Shown in pieces: positions 37,668 to 46,798 of a stretch of DNA of 51,538 nucleotides. Origin of the DNA: Thiomicrospira cyclica. Lineage in GTDB: Bacteria; Pseudomonadota; Gammaproteobacteria; Thiomicrospirales; Thiomicrospiraceae. Position numbers and translations under genes: made by a program. The stretch lies in contig DZAT01000003.1 of assembly GCA_022736205.1 (NCBI GenBank), positions 13,285-64,822 of the forward strand, given 5' to 3'. The notes under the pieces were generated by a model that saw only the letters and a list, made by a program, of their open reading frames with translations, made no database searches and was not told the origin of the DNA. How positions within the stretch are numbered: position 1 is the first letter of the stretch; every line of letters begins with the position of its first letter.

Positions 37668-38630
37668 ATGAACTTAAATTTTTTAGATTTTGAACAACCC
37701 ATTGCAGAATTAGAAGCAAAAATTGATGATTTACGTCATAGTGTTTCTGATAGTGGTCTTGATTTAAATGAAGAAATTCATCAACTTCGCGATAAGAGTC
37801 GTCAGTTAACACAACAGATTTTTGGTAAGTTGACCGACTGGCAAGTGGTGCAGTTGTCACGTCATCCACAGCGTCCTTATACATTAGATTATGTTCGTAA
37901 TATGTGCGATGAGTTCCATGAGTTACATGGTGATCGTGCGTTTGCTGATGATGAAGCCATTGTTGGCGGTTTGGCGCGTATCGATGGCATTCCTGTGATG
38001 ATTATCGGTCATGAAAAGGGACGTGATACTAACGAGAAAATTCGTCGCAACTTTGGTATGCCAAAGCCTGAAGGTTATCGTAAAGCCTTACGGTTAATGA
38101 AAATGGCGGAGCGTTTTGGTTTGCCGATTTTAACCTTTATTGATACGCCTGGGGCTTATCCTGGGATTAATGCCGAAGAGCGTGGTCAGAGTGAAGCGAT
38201 TGCGCGCAACCTGATCGAAATGGCAGAATTAAAGGTTCCTGTGTTGTGTACTGTTATTGGTGAAGGTGGTTCTGGTGGGGCGCTTGCCATTGGTGTGGGC
38301 GATGTTACGATGATGATGCAATACAGTGTTTATTCTGTTATTTCTCCTGAAGGCTGTGCCTCGATTTTGTGGAAGAGTGCAGATAAGGCATCGGAAGCCG
38401 CTAAGGCGTTGGGCATGACGGCGCAGCGTTTAATGGAATTAGGGTTGGTTGATGACATTGTTGGCGAGCCTTTGGGTGCTGCGCATCGTCATCCTGAACA
38501 GGCTGCTGAAAACTTAAAGCAAAAGTTGTTAGCGCAACTGAAGCACTTTCAGGCGATGCCCGTCGATGACTTAGTCAAACGCCGTTACGACCGTTATATG
38601 AAATATGGGCATTTTACAACTCTCGCTTAA
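37668..38630 (+). CDS. accA: Acetyl-CoA carboxylase carboxyltransferase subunit alpha
   Basis: With AccD it transfers CO2 from biotin to acetyl-CoA, the first step of fatty acid synthesis. The N-terminal coiled-coil ([20 protein letters not shown]) and the signatures [55 protein letters not shown] and [15 protein letters not shown] are all present. The 320 aa are normal. tilS follows within 5 bases, the usual accA-tilS order. Confidence 0.98.
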   Translation: MNLNFLDFEQPIAELEAKIDDLRHSVSDSGLDLNEEIHQLRDKSRQLTQQIFGKLTDWQVVQLSRHPQRPYTLDYVRNMCDEFHELHGDRAFADDEAIVGGLARIDGIPVMIIGHEKGRDTNEKIRRNFGMPKPEGYRKALRLMKMAERFGLPILTFIDTPGAYPGINAEERGQSEAIARNLIEMAELKVPVLCTVIGEGGSGGALAIGVGDVTMMMQYSVYSVISPEGCASILWKSADKASEAAKALGMTAQRLMELGLVDDIVGEPLGAAHRHPEQAAENLKQKLLAQLKHFQAMPVDDLVKRRYDRYMKYGHFTTLA

Positions 38631-38634
38631 TACG

Positions 38635-39957
38635 ATGTTATTACCAATCAATACACCTCAAACAGCCTGCCCGATTGCGCAGGCTGTTTCGTTTTTACTG
38701 ACACAAACTGGTTCGCGATCTTTGGTGCTGGCATTTAGTGGTGGTATGGATTCGACTGTACTCTTACATGAGCTGGCTAAACAGAAGGCGAATCTTATCG
38801 CTGTGCATATCCATCATGGGTTGCAAGCGATTGCAGATGATTGGTTGGTTCATTGTCAGGCGCAGGCGCAAGCGCGAGGGATTCCATTTGTTGGTATTCA
38901 TGTTCAGGTTGCGGATACAAAGCGTCGAGGTTTAGAAGATCGGGCGCGAGAAGCGCGTTATGCTGCACTCTGGCAGCAAGTTGCATTGGATGGTGTGTTG
39001 TTAACGGCTCATCATCAGCGCGATCAAGCAGAAACTTTTTTATTGCGTGCCTTACGCGGTGCGGGTGTTGCTGGATTGGGCGGTATTAAGTCGTGGCAAA
39101 ACCGAGATGTGGGGCGTAGTTTGGTTCGCCCTTTGTTATCTGTTTCTTATCGACAGATGCAAGATTATGCCAATAAAGAAGGCTTGTTGTGGATTGAAGA
39201 TCCAACAAATAATGATGGCTTTGCCTTGCGTAATCGAGTGAGACATGAGGTGTTGCCCATGATGACATCACTTGCTCAGCAGAGCGAGTCGCAATTAGCA
39301 ATGGCGGCACAACACTCACAAGAAGCCTCTGTATTGTTACAACTGGTTGGGCAAGAAGATTGGCAGAAATGTCGATTGAACGATTTTTCTTGGGATGTCT
39401 TTACGTGGCGCGCAATGCCTTGGTTGCGTGCTAAGAATGCGCTGATGACAGTGTGGCAGTGTCAGGCTGGTGTCAGTTTGTCGGTTGCTCAGTGGCAACA
39501 AGTTAAGATGCAGTTTTATGATGTCGGGCGAGATGATGCACATCCTCGTTTTTGTTATCAGGGGTGGTGTTTGCTGATTGATGGCGATAAGGGCTATTTT
39601 TTAAGTGATAAAATGCTTTCAGTGCCAGAAGAAATTGTTGCTTGGGAGGTGAACGATAAAAAGCAGATGACTTGGGGTGAGTGGTCTGTATTAACTGTCG
39701 TTGATTTGTCTCATCAATCGATTACAGTAGTGGCACGGAAAGGTGGTGAAAAAATACAGACAGTTTTAGGAAATAAGACGCTTAAAAAATGGTTACAAAG
39801 TCAGCCTATCCCCGTTTGGCAAAAGATATATTGGCCTGTTATTTACGATACAAAAACAGGTAATCTATTGGGGTGGGCAAATATGCCTGCTACTTGGCTA
39901 GCAGCAGACGTATCTTGTGCGGTTAGTCTTTCGTTTCTAGGTCATCAGGCACAATAA
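38635..39957 (+). CDS. tilS: tRNA(Ile)-lysidine synthetase TilS
   Basis: Converts C34 of tRNA-Ile(CAU) to lysidine so it reads AUA. The PP-loop SGGMDS is at residues 35-40, followed by HIHHGLQAIADDWL, TAHHQRDQAETFLLRALRGAG and LWIEDPTNNDGFALRNRVRHEVLP. The C-terminal domains carry SVARK-like VVARKGGE and KKWLQSQPIPVWQK. ATG 38635 gives 440 aa; an in-frame ATG at 38605 lies inside accA. No strong SD is visible for either. Its last 35 bases overlap the convergent LysR gene. Confidence 0.94.
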   Translation: MLLPINTPQTACPIAQAVSFLLTQTGSRSLVLAFSGGMDSTVLLHELAKQKANLIAVHIHHGLQAIADDWLVHCQAQAQARGIPFVGIHVQVADTKRRGLEDRAREARYAALWQQVALDGVLLTAHHQRDQAETFLLRALRGAGVAGLGGIKSWQNRDVGRSLVRPLLSVSYRQMQDYANKEGLLWIEDPTNNDGFALRNRVRHEVLPMMTSLAQQSESQLAMAAQHSQEASVLLQLVGQEDWQKCRLNDFSWDVFTWRAMPWLRAKNALMTVWQCQAGVSLSVAQWQQVKMQFYDVGRDDAHPRFCYQGWCLLIDGDKGYFLSDKMLSVPEEIVAWEVNDKKQMTWGEWSVLTVVDLSHQSITVVARKGGEKIQTVLGNKTLKKWLQSQPIPVWQKIYWPVIYDTKTGNLLGWANMPATWLAADVSCAVSLSFLGHQAQ

Positions 39958-40867
39958 AGCCTTCTTTACGTGCTTGAACCTTACAGTACTCTTCAGCAAA
40001 CTCTAAAAGCTCACCCACAGCACGGTGACGGAACTTGTGACGTTGACGCACATGCGAGAAGGGGCGCATCAATGGTGGATTGAGTGATAAGGCAACCAGA
40101 CTTTCCAACTTCAATTCTTTTGCCAATGTTGTGCGCGAAGTAATGCCAACACCAACGCCGCCCTCAACCGCCATTTTAAGCGATTCTGGGCTGCCCAACT
40201 CCATGACGATATTAAAATCAATAAAGTTCATGCCCGCGTTTTTGATGTATTCATCAATAACAGAACGAGAACCAGAGCCTTCTTCGCGTAAAATAAAAGG
40301 ATACTGCGTTAACTGTTCGGGACGAATCGTTTTAAACTTTGCGAGAGGATGGTCGGGCGGTACAATCACCACCATTTCGTCGAGACGGCAGGCTTTAACC
40401 TCGAGGTTTTTATTGTAAACAGGTGCTTCCACAATACCCAGGTCGAGCATGTTATTTTCGACCATTGAGACAATCGCATCAGTATTGCCGACTTGCAAGC
40501 GAAGGCTAACATCAGGATGCGTCTTTTTAAAAGCACCTAATAAACGTGGCAGCATGTATTCGGCAATGGTTGTACTTGCACCAATAACCAAAGCACCACT
40601 GACATCGCCTGTTAATTCTTTTACGTCGTTTGCCATTTTGGTATACATTTCGAGAATTTGTTCGGCATAATCGTAAACGGTGCGACCCGCATCGGTTAAG
40701 GTGATTTTATTGTGCGTTCGGTCAAAAAGACGTGTGTTAAAGAAGTCTTCTAACTGCTTAATTTGAAAGGTGACAGCAGGCTGCGTCATATGCAGAATTT
40801 CTGCTGCTTTGGTAAAGCTCATAACGCGAGCAACCGTATGGAATACTTGCAGTCGACGATCTGCCAT
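39923..40867 (-). CDS. LysR-family transcriptional regulator (CysB/CbbR-like)
   Basis: An N-terminal winged helix-turn-helix (residues 1-60; FTKAAEILHMTQPAVTFQIK) is followed by a substrate-binding domain (90-300; GALVIGASTTIAEYMLP, LDLGIVEAP, GGVGVGITSRTTLAKEL). The sequence resembles the CbbR/CysL/YeiE subgroup that responds to sulfur or carbon metabolites, but no target operon is adjacent, so the effector is unknown. It is 314 aa. It overlaps tilS tail-to-tail by 35 bases and lies downstream of gcvH on the same strand, behind a terminator. Confidence 0.9.
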   Translation of the reverse strand: MADRRLQVFHTVARVMSFTKAAEILHMTQPAVTFQIKQLEDFFNTRLFDRTHNKITLTDAGRTVYDYAEQILEMYTKMANDVKELTGDVSGALVIGASTTIAEYMLPRLLGAFKKTHPDVSLRLQVGNTDAIVSMVENNMLDLGIVEAPVYNKNLEVKACRLDEMVVIVPPDHPLAKFKTIRPEQLTQYPFILREEGSGSRSVIDEYIKNAGMNFIDFNIVMELGSPESLKMAVEGGVGVGITSRTTLAKELKLESLVALSLNPPLMRPFSHVRQRHKFRHRAVGELLEFAEEYCKVQARKEGFIVPDDLETKD

Positions 40868-40904
40868 TACATTGACCTTTATGAATTTTATTTATCATAT
40901 AATA

Positions 40905-40932
40905 TAAAAAACTTGGGCTTTAAAGTAAAGCC
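40905..40932 (-). terminator. Terminator between gcvH and the LysR gene
   Basis: On the minus strand GGCTTTA-CTT-TAAAGCC (40932-40916) is a perfect 7-bp hairpin followed by CAAGTTTTTTAT. It would end the transcript coming from gcvH. Confidence 0.7.
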
Positions 40933-40942
40933 TTTATTCGGA

Positions 40943-41320
40943 TTATTCAATGTTTGCTTCGTATTCTTGCGCACTCATAAGATTTTCACCCGCAATATCC
41001 GTTGTTTTAATGCGAAACAACCAGCCGTCGTTATAGGGTTCATCGTTAATGAGTTCTGGTGTATCGTTCAGTTTATGGTTGATTGCGATAATTTCTCCTG
41101 TTACAGGTGCGTGTACGTCGGAAGCAGCCTTAACGGATTCCAGCACACAGCAAGCTTGTCCAGCGACAACCTGAGAACCGATAGCAGGCAAATCAGCGTG
41201 TACCACATCGCCTAAAGCTTGCTGGGCATAGTCACTAATACCAACAGTAATTGTGTCGTCTGTAAAGGGGAGTAACCATTCGTGCGTGGGTGCATAACGG
41301 CGATCGTGAGGGTGATCCAT
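40943..41320 (-). CDS. gcvH: Glycine cleavage system H protein
   Basis: Lipoyl carrier that shuttles the aminomethyl group between glycine cleavage enzymes. The lipoylated lysine is K64 in VLESVKAASDVHAP. The N-terminus YAPTHEWL, GISDYAQQALGDVV and the end NDGWLFRI are family signatures. Length is 125 aa. It lies downstream of the ubi operon, reflecting the E. coli order ubiI-gcvT-gcvH-gcvP, but gcvT and gcvP are absent from this window. No glycine riboswitch is possible directly upstream, because only one base separates it from the channel gene. Confidence 0.96.
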   Translation of the reverse strand: MDHPHDRRYAPTHEWLLPFTDDTITVGISDYAQQALGDVVHADLPAIGSQVVAGQACCVLESVKAASDVHAPVTGEIIAINHKLNDTPELINDEPYNDGWLFRIKTTDIAGENLMSAQEYEANIE

Positions 41321-41321
41321 A

Positions 41322-42215
41322 TTATTCCTTTGTGATGTTTTCTGGTTGATGTCTATTTTGCTGTTGCGTGGCTTGCATCAATTGAATCATGCTTTCTAAG
41401 TGCGCCATGCGCTCATTCATTTTGTTAAGCATTGCTTCAATGCGCTCATCTTCTCGCTCAGTAAGTTCGCTCAGTTTTCGTTGGTTTTGGCGCACAAGAT
41501 TTAGAATATCACGTTCTCGCATCAGTTCTTCTTCTCCGACCATGTAGGCAGCAAGTTGTGCCGTGAGTAGTGAAAAGAATACTGCACCGAGAATAATAAT
41601 AACAGCACCAAAAATGCGACCTTCAGTTGTTGTTGGCACAACATCACCATAACCGACAGTTGCCATGGTGACGACTGCCCACCACAAACCATCCTCAACG
41701 CTTTTGACGTTAGGATCGATGGAGTGCATGATGATGCCGCCTAAAATGACAATAATCACGAAGGCAATGGCAATCGCGCCAATTTGACTGACTTTAAAAA
41801 TGCGCTGTAACATTTTATGCAGTTCGGACAAGTAGCGTGCGACGAGCATAAATTGCAATACTCTGAAGACCACTGCGTAGGGAATAATGCTTAAAATCAT
41901 GGGAAATGTCAAAACTAAAATGGGAATATTGAGCCAATTGGTTTTGATGTAGTGAATGCGATTGCGGACAAACGCTAAAATGAGGGTAATTTCTGCCACT
42001 AATACCAGCCAAATCAGCCAGCTACCGAAGATCACCCAGTCTTCAACCAATTTGATTTGCTTGCTGTCTAAGTACCATAAGATGGGCATAATGATAATGG
42101 CTAACGCAACCAATAATTTAAATAAATTATTTAATTTTAAAGCGGTTGGATGCTCTTCAGGAGAAACACCTGCCAAGCCAATGGCATGCAAAATTGCATG
42201 CGCTTTGTGCATCAT
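41322..42215 (-). CDS. Voltage-gated-type potassium channel protein
   Basis: Six hydrophobic segments are seen: near residues 28-46, 55-80, 92-112, 114-140 (S4-like but with few Arg), 150-170 and 210-232. The pore loop WWAVVTMATVGYGDVVP contains the K+ selectivity filter TVGYGD. The C-terminal 65 residues (REDERIEAMLNKMNERMAHLE) are a predicted coiled coil for tetramer assembly. Length is 297 aa. The start overlaps the ubiI stop (ATGA). It sits where gcvT would be in E. coli. The physiological role is unknown. Confidence 0.9.
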   Translation of the reverse strand: MMHKAHAILHAIGLAGVSPEEHPTALKLNNLFKLLVALAIIIMPILWYLDSKQIKLVEDWVIFGSWLIWLVLVAEITLILAFVRNRIHYIKTNWLNIPILVLTFPMILSIIPYAVVFRVLQFMLVARYLSELHKMLQRIFKVSQIGAIAIAFVIIVILGGIIMHSIDPNVKSVEDGLWWAVVTMATVGYGDVVPTTTEGRIFGAVIIILGAVFFSLLTAQLAAYMVGEEELMRERDILNLVRQNQRKLSELTEREDERIEAMLNKMNERMAHLESMIQLMQATQQQNRHQPENITKE

Positions 42216-43402
42216 TCAAGAAGCCCCGTTAAGCGTCCATGAAGGGCAACATTAGCAAGCAGTGAACTTGCTAAAGGGTTTTGTGCAAAAGGCTTGCTGA
42301 TTGTTCGCAAGCGATTATTAATGGGTTGATTTGAAAACAGCCAGTTAAGACCTTCCATGCCACGTTGAACCAGTGTTGCATCATGCTTGCGTGCGCGTTC
42401 GATGCGTGATAGAACACGCAGATCGTGAATTGGCTGTCCGTGCGCAAGGGCGTACGAAAAGGTCTCGCGTAGTGCAATAATATCGAGTAGGCCAAGATTG
42501 ACGCCTTGACCCGCTTGCGGGTGAACCGTATGAGCAGCATCTCCAATGAGTAGGGCATTGGCTTGTGCATAGCGTTGACTTTGGCGACGAATCAGCGGAA
42601 AAGATACGAACTCACTGATGGGCGTTAAGCGTCCGAGCAAACCTGCAGAGGCGTATGTTATTGCCTCAGCTTGTTCGTTGGTATTGCTTGCACAGTGCAA
42701 GGGTGCTTCTTCTGGTGTTACATACCAAGCAATCGAGCAGGTATGAGATGATAGTGGCAACAAGGCAAAAATGCCTTGTTCGCTGTAGTGCTGCCAGCAA
42801 GCCTGTTGATGCGGTTTTTCTGTGCGGACATTACCAACGATACAATGTTGTTGGTAGTCATTGATGTCTTGTTCAATGCCCATCCATTGGCGTACTTGGC
42901 TGTGTGCACCGTCGGCACCAATGAGTAATGGGCTGTGTAGCTCAGTGCCATTATCAAGGTTAAGCCGCCAGTTTCCTTGCCCATCTTGTGCTGCCTGTTT
43001 AGTTTGGGCAATATAAAGGGTGCAGTTGGGGTGTTCGATGAGTGAGTCCCAAATAGCAGCGGCAATCACATCATTTTCGACAAGATGACCTAAGTTGGGT
43101 TCGTGTAGGTCATGTGCTGAGAGTTGCGTTGCAAAACCTTGCCAGTCTTGAATGCGCATGTCGATAAAGGGGGTGATACGTCTGGCGGTAATGGCATCCC
43201 AAACCCCTAAGGATTTAAGCAAATTTTCGGAGCTACGCTGGATCGCACTGATGCGTAAGCTGTAAGGCTCGTTCGTATCAAATTCACGTTTGACGGGGCG
43301 TGTTTCAATGAGTGCAACCTTTAAACCAAGCTGACTTAATGCCAATGCGGCTGCCGCACCGACCATACCACCACCCAAAATGATTACATTGTGTTGTTTC
43401 AT
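42212..43402 (-). CDS. ubiI: UbiH/UbiI/VisC-family FAD-dependent hydroxylase
   Basis: Flavin monooxygenase acting on the ubiquinone ring, by position UbiI/VisC (C5 hydroxylation). The FAD-binding GGGMVGAAAALALSQLG is at the N-terminus, LIGADGAHSQVRQWM in the middle, and GDAAHTVHPQAGQGVNLGLLD is the second FAD motif with the family's HPxAGQG. The 396 aa are normal. It follows ubiH by 2 bases on the minus strand. UbiI and the related UbiF are hard to separate by motif alone, so the symbol rests on operon order. Confidence 0.88.
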   Translation of the reverse strand: MKQHNVIILGGGMVGAAAALALSQLGLKVALIETRPVKREFDTNEPYSLRISAIQRSSENLLKSLGVWDAITARRITPFIDMRIQDWQGFATQLSAHDLHEPNLGHLVENDVIAAAIWDSLIEHPNCTLYIAQTKQAAQDGQGNWRLNLDNGTELHSPLLIGADGAHSQVRQWMGIEQDINDYQQHCIVGNVRTEKPHQQACWQHYSEQGIFALLPLSSHTCSIAWYVTPEEAPLHCASNTNEQAEAITYASAGLLGRLTPISEFVSFPLIRRQSQRYAQANALLIGDAAHTVHPQAGQGVNLGLLDIIALRETFSYALAHGQPIHDLRVLSRIERARKHDATLVQRGMEGLNWLFSNQPINNRLRTISKPFAQNPLASSLLANVALHGRLTGLLE

Positions 43403-43404
43403 CG

Positions 43405-44577
43405 CTAATACCCCATTGCCATGCGTGTGATGCGATGCTTTAACGGGCGGGCAAAACTTAGCAAGCCCATGCCGACACTGGCTGCGCTACGCACTAACGT
43501 CGATGGATGACTAAACAATGTGACTAAACCATGGGTAAAGTTCATGGTCTGCTTGTGATCGTTGGTGCGCGTGTTTGCTAGGTCGAACCAAGCAAGGGTA
43601 TCTGCATCTTCTGCCCAGTTGTAAACCGCGGCTATGTCACGAATGCCGAGATTTAATCCTTGCCCAGCCACAGGATGTTGGTTGTGCGCGGCATTGCCCA
43701 TGAGTAAACAGCGTCCTTGCTGAATCTCGTTGGCGCGAATTTCGACCAATGGGTAATGCACAATCGCATCAAGCTGGACGATATTGCCTAATTGACGACC
43801 GAGTTGATAATTAACGCGTTGCAACAGTTCATCGGTTGCTAAGGCTTGCGTTGTTTCACTGTCTTCGCTTGGATAGCAGTAAACGACTTTTGCTTGATTG
43901 TCCGCTTTCATCGGCAATAAGGCGGTAGGACCTTGGGCAGTAAAGCGCTCGATGGCTAGGTTGTTGTGTTGCTGGGAAAGGGTGGCAACGCCAGTCATTA
44001 ACTGATGTGGGTAGTGACGTGTTTGGCTTTCGATATTCAGTTGTTGGCGCACCCAAGAATGCGCGCCATCGGCAGCAAATAGGGTGTCGGCTTGCCAGTG
44101 CTGTGTGTGCTCGCCTGTTGTTCCCGATAGGTTAACCTGCATTGCGGTTTGATGAATTTGCTCTAGTTTTATACCGCCGATGAGCTGCACGGATGTTTTT
44201 GCAAGGGCGGCAAACAGATGTTCGCCGAGTGTCTGTTGCGATAGGGTGTAGCCGAGTGCAGCTACCTTCATTTCAGTATGCGTCATGCTTAAACAGCCAA
44301 AGTTATCTTGCGATGAGCTATGGATGCTTAAAATAGGTGTGAGTTCTGCCATCAACTCGGGTAGTAGCTGTGTTTGTGCTAACCAATCGACGCTGCCAGC
44401 TGTTAGGGCAAGTTGGCGACTATCGTAACTTTTTGGCATTCCTTGCGAGAAGTCGTGTTGTTCAATCAGAGTAATCTGCCAGCCGCGCCGATTGAGTGCC
44501 AATGCCAATAAAGCGCCGACGGGACCCGCGCCGACAATGATAGCGCTATGTGGCTTAACTAGGCTTTTTGCATCCAT
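43405..44577 (-). CDS. ubiH: 2-octaprenyl-6-methoxyphenol hydroxylase UbiH
   Basis: FAD-dependent hydroxylase for the C1 position of the ubiquinone ring. The N-terminal dinucleotide-binding motif is IIVGAGPVGALLALAL, then TLFAADGAHSWVRQQL, then GNAAHNQHPVAGQGLNLGIRD, where the usual GD of the second motif is GN. KSYDSRQLALTAGSVDWL and FGCLSMTHTEMKVAALGY are characteristic of UbiH. Length is 390 aa. It overlaps pepP by 19 bases and precedes ubiI, as in E. coli. Confidence 0.93.
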   Translation of the reverse strand: MDAKSLVKPHSAIIVGAGPVGALLALALNRRGWQITLIEQHDFSQGMPKSYDSRQLALTAGSVDWLAQTQLLPELMAELTPILSIHSSSQDNFGCLSMTHTEMKVAALGYTLSQQTLGEHLFAALAKTSVQLIGGIKLEQIHQTAMQVNLSGTTGEHTQHWQADTLFAADGAHSWVRQQLNIESQTRHYPHQLMTGVATLSQQHNNLAIERFTAQGPTALLPMKADNQAKVVYCYPSEDSETTQALATDELLQRVNYQLGRQLGNIVQLDAIVHYPLVEIRANEIQQGRCLLMGNAAHNQHPVAGQGLNLGIRDIAAVYNWAEDADTLAWFDLANTRTNDHKQTMNFTHGLVTLFSHPSTLVRSAASVGMGLLSFARPLKHRITRMAMGY

Positions 44578-45869
44578 GCTTCTATCTCGCTGCGTTTACG
44601 AGGCAATCCTGCCGTTAGGCAGGTATAGCCTGTGGGGGTTACTAACACACTGTCTTCGATACGGATACCAATGCCACGCCATTGCTCAGCAACGGTTGTG
44701 TTGTCGGGCGCAATATAAAGCCCTGGTTCGACCGTTAATGCCATGCCTGTTTGCAGGGGGCGCCAGTTGCCTTGTTGTTTGTAAGCCCCAACATCGTGGA
44801 CATCGCAGCCAAGCCAATGCCCTGTTTGATGCATATAAAATGGCTTGTAGCTTTCTTGCTCGATGATACTGTTAAGATCGCCTTGCAGCAAGCCCAAATC
44901 GAGTAAGCCTTGTGATAGCGTTTTCACTGCTTCTTGATGGGGGAGATTGTAGGGTATATCGGGACGAATGACGGCAAAAGCTGCCTGTTGCGCTGCTAAT
45001 ACCAAATCATACAAAGCAGCTTGTGCTTTGTTAAACTTGCCGTTAATCGGGAAGGTATGGGTGCAGTCGCCTGCATAGCCATCAATTTCGGCACCTGCAT
45101 CAATCAGCAATAAGTCTCCGTCACGCAATAAACTGTTGTTTTCATGGTAGTGCAAAATGCAGGCATTTTTACCGCCAGCAACAATGCTATCAAACGCCTG
45201 ACGTGCCGCACCTTGGGTGCGACACTCAAATTCTAGCGCAGCTTGCACCTGATACTCATAACGTCCGACTGCAGTCGCCTTCATTGCGGCGACGTGACCC
45301 GCCACCGTCACTTGTGCGGCTTGCGTTAAGCCAAGCTGTGCAACGCTATCTTTGATAAGACGTTGTTCGTGCAATAAACCATCTAAATCATGAATGCCTT
45401 TGGGCGCTTCGACACCCTGACGAATACGGCGTTTGAGTTGTCCAATAATCGGCAATAGGCGTGTTGTCCAGTCGCTCGATTGTTCAAAACTCAGCCACAA
45501 ATAAGCTTTATTGGCTAGCCAATCGGCAAGCAGTTTGTCCAGTTCGCCGATGTCATGGGCGCTATCGACTTGTAGGTGACTGGGTGCAGCATCGATACCC
45601 AGACGTAACCCATCCCATGTTTCACGTTCGGGGTTTTTGGGGCGCAAGCAGATGCGGCACTGTTGTTCGTCGGCTGTTTTGCACAAAATTAACACGCTAT
45701 CTGGTTCGTCAAAACCAGTTAGGTAATAAAAATCACTTTGCGCACGAAAAGAGTAGCCAGTATCGCGATTGCGTACTTGTTCGCTGCCAGAAGGAACGAC
45801 AACCAATGAACCAACGGGTAGGGTGTCGAAGAGCATCTGACGACGTTGTGGGTAGATATTGGTTGACAT
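44559..45869 (-). CDS. pepP: Xaa-Pro aminopeptidase PepP
   Basis: Dinuclear-metal M24B peptidase removing N-terminal residues before proline. The N-terminal creatinase-like domain includes RRQMLFDTLPVGSLVVVPSG. The metal ligands of the pita-bread fold are visible: Asp in LLIDAGAEIDGYAGDCTHTF (two Asp), His in HQTGHWLGCDVHDVG, Glu in LTVEPGLYI and Glu in GIGIRIEDSVLVT. The 436 aa are normal. It is second in the ygfB-pepP-ubiH-ubiI operon. Confidence 0.96.
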   Translation of the reverse strand: MSTNIYPQRRQMLFDTLPVGSLVVVPSGSEQVRNRDTGYSFRAQSDFYYLTGFDEPDSVLILCKTADEQQCRICLRPKNPERETWDGLRLGIDAAPSHLQVDSAHDIGELDKLLADWLANKAYLWLSFEQSSDWTTRLLPIIGQLKRRIRQGVEAPKGIHDLDGLLHEQRLIKDSVAQLGLTQAAQVTVAGHVAAMKATAVGRYEYQVQAALEFECRTQGAARQAFDSIVAGGKNACILHYHENNSLLRDGDLLLIDAGAEIDGYAGDCTHTFPINGKFNKAQAALYDLVLAAQQAAFAVIRPDIPYNLPHQEAVKTLSQGLLDLGLLQGDLNSIIEQESYKPFYMHQTGHWLGCDVHDVGAYKQQGNWRPLQTGMALTVEPGLYIAPDNTTVAEQWRGIGIRIEDSVLVTPTGYTCLTAGLPRKRSEIEAWMQKA

Positions 45870-45871
45870 GT

Positions 45872-46429
45872 TTAATGAATCGTTTCTGGTTCTGGTTTGG
45901 GTGTTGCAACCAGTGCAATATGTTCAGCGATATGTGCAGCTGCCATGCGCACATATTCGCTTAAGTCGACAAAGCTGGCTTCGTCTTCTTCGCAATCGGT
46001 AACGCTGTTTTCATCGAGCTGGCTGATATGCGTAATGTCTTCGATCCATTCGCGAAATTCTTTGGGCAGTGCCTTCCAGTTTTTGATACGCTCACCTAGT
46101 CCCAAACCATACAAATACCCCTGACACCATTGTTGCAGCGCCAAGGCGCGTAGTTTGAGCGCGGTTTCATCATCGGGAATAAGCAATGTCATTGTTAGCG
46201 GATCGTCATCTAGTTGTGCTTGGCTATCGACATGGATTTGTTGAAACGCCTTGAGTAACTCAGCAGGGATACTGCTAATGTCAAACTCTTCGATGAGTGC
46301 ATCAAGCCACAGCTTTAAGCTCCACTCTGCATGGCTGGTATTAAGACCGTGCCAAAAACCATGTAAAAAGGCAGCGTCTTCACGAGCGAAGGCCGTTTTA
46401 AGCGAGGCATCTATTTGTGCGTAATTCAT
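45872..46429 (-). CDS. ygfB: UPF0149 family protein YgfB
   Basis: A small all-helical protein of the YgfB/YecA family. HGFWHGLNTSHAEWSLKLWLDALIE, FSIPAELLKAF-like SSIPAELLKAFQQIH, LALQQWCQGYLYGLGLGE and DEASFVDLSEYVRMAAAHIAEHI are characteristic. No zinc-binding SEC-C tail is present, which separates it from YecA. In Pseudomonas a YgfB protein modulates beta-lactamase regulation; its role here is not known. Its 185 aa are normal. It is first gene of the pepP-ubi operon. Confidence 0.92.
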   Translation of the reverse strand: MNYAQIDASLKTAFAREDAAFLHGFWHGLNTSHAEWSLKLWLDALIEEFDISSIPAELLKAFQQIHVDSQAQLDDDPLTMTLLIPDDETALKLRALALQQWCQGYLYGLGLGERIKNWKALPKEFREWIEDITHISQLDENSVTDCEEDEASFVDLSEYVRMAAAHIAEHIALVATPKPEPETIH

Positions 46430-46657
46430 AACAATGTTTTAACTCTTTGTTTTATATATTTTTACTTAGAAAATCGTTTAATATTTCTTTTTTTGTTAAG
46501 ACTAAAATAAATTTTGACTATTGTTTCATGATTTCTAATGTATCGCAAGGTTATTGATTCGTTTGCCTGTCCGCTCAATACTGCTGTGAAAAACAGCAAG
46601 TAATTTAAGCTATTATTTCGTTTATAATATTAAAAGAATTGCTCTAATAACATACAA
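46430..46657. other. AT-rich divergent intergenic region
   Basis: No ORF can be supported between ygfB (minus) and the repeat at 46658. In E. coli zapA and the 6S RNA gene lie upstream of ygfB; neither is recognizable here. TATAAT at 46623-46628 could be a -10 for the DUF2805/photolyase operon, but no good -35 is at the right distance. A short hairpin GCTGT-GAAAA-ACAGC lies near 46594. Confidence 0.5.
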
Positions 46658-46783
46658 GGGTTGGGGGTCTGGGGGAAGGGGTAGATTAAAAACTTTGTAA
46701 CTCGTTGATTAATCCCTTCCACCAGAGGATAAATAAACTTGGCAGCGCTAAAAATTCCACGAAGTGGGGTTTTTAGTGCTGCC
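46658..46783 (+). repeat. Dispersed hairpin repeat, copy B
   Basis: The 26-base G-rich head (46658-46683) is identical to the reverse complement of 7799-7824. After it come TGTAACT..TTGATTAA, TCCCTTCC-ACCAG, AAATAAACTTGG and a long terminal hairpin 46741-46783 (GGCAGC...GCTGCC, CTAAAAA...TTTTTAG, apex CCAC-GAA-GTGG). It ends 15 bases before the GTG start of the DUF2805 gene and so forms the leader of the photolyase operon. Confidence 0.78.
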
Positions 46784-46798
46784 CTTAAGGATTGTTTT

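Noticed and set aside
42184..42201. Perfect inverted repeat GCATGCAA-AA-TTGCATGC near the start of the channel gene
   Set aside because: It lies inside codons for the alternating His-Ala-Ile-Leu-His-Ala-Ile stretch and is best explained by the repeated amino acids, not by a regulatory site.
46430..46657. 6S RNA or zapA upstream of ygfB
   Set aside because: No ORF resembling ZapA and no long imperfect hairpin with a central bubble was found; the stretch is simply AT-rich.
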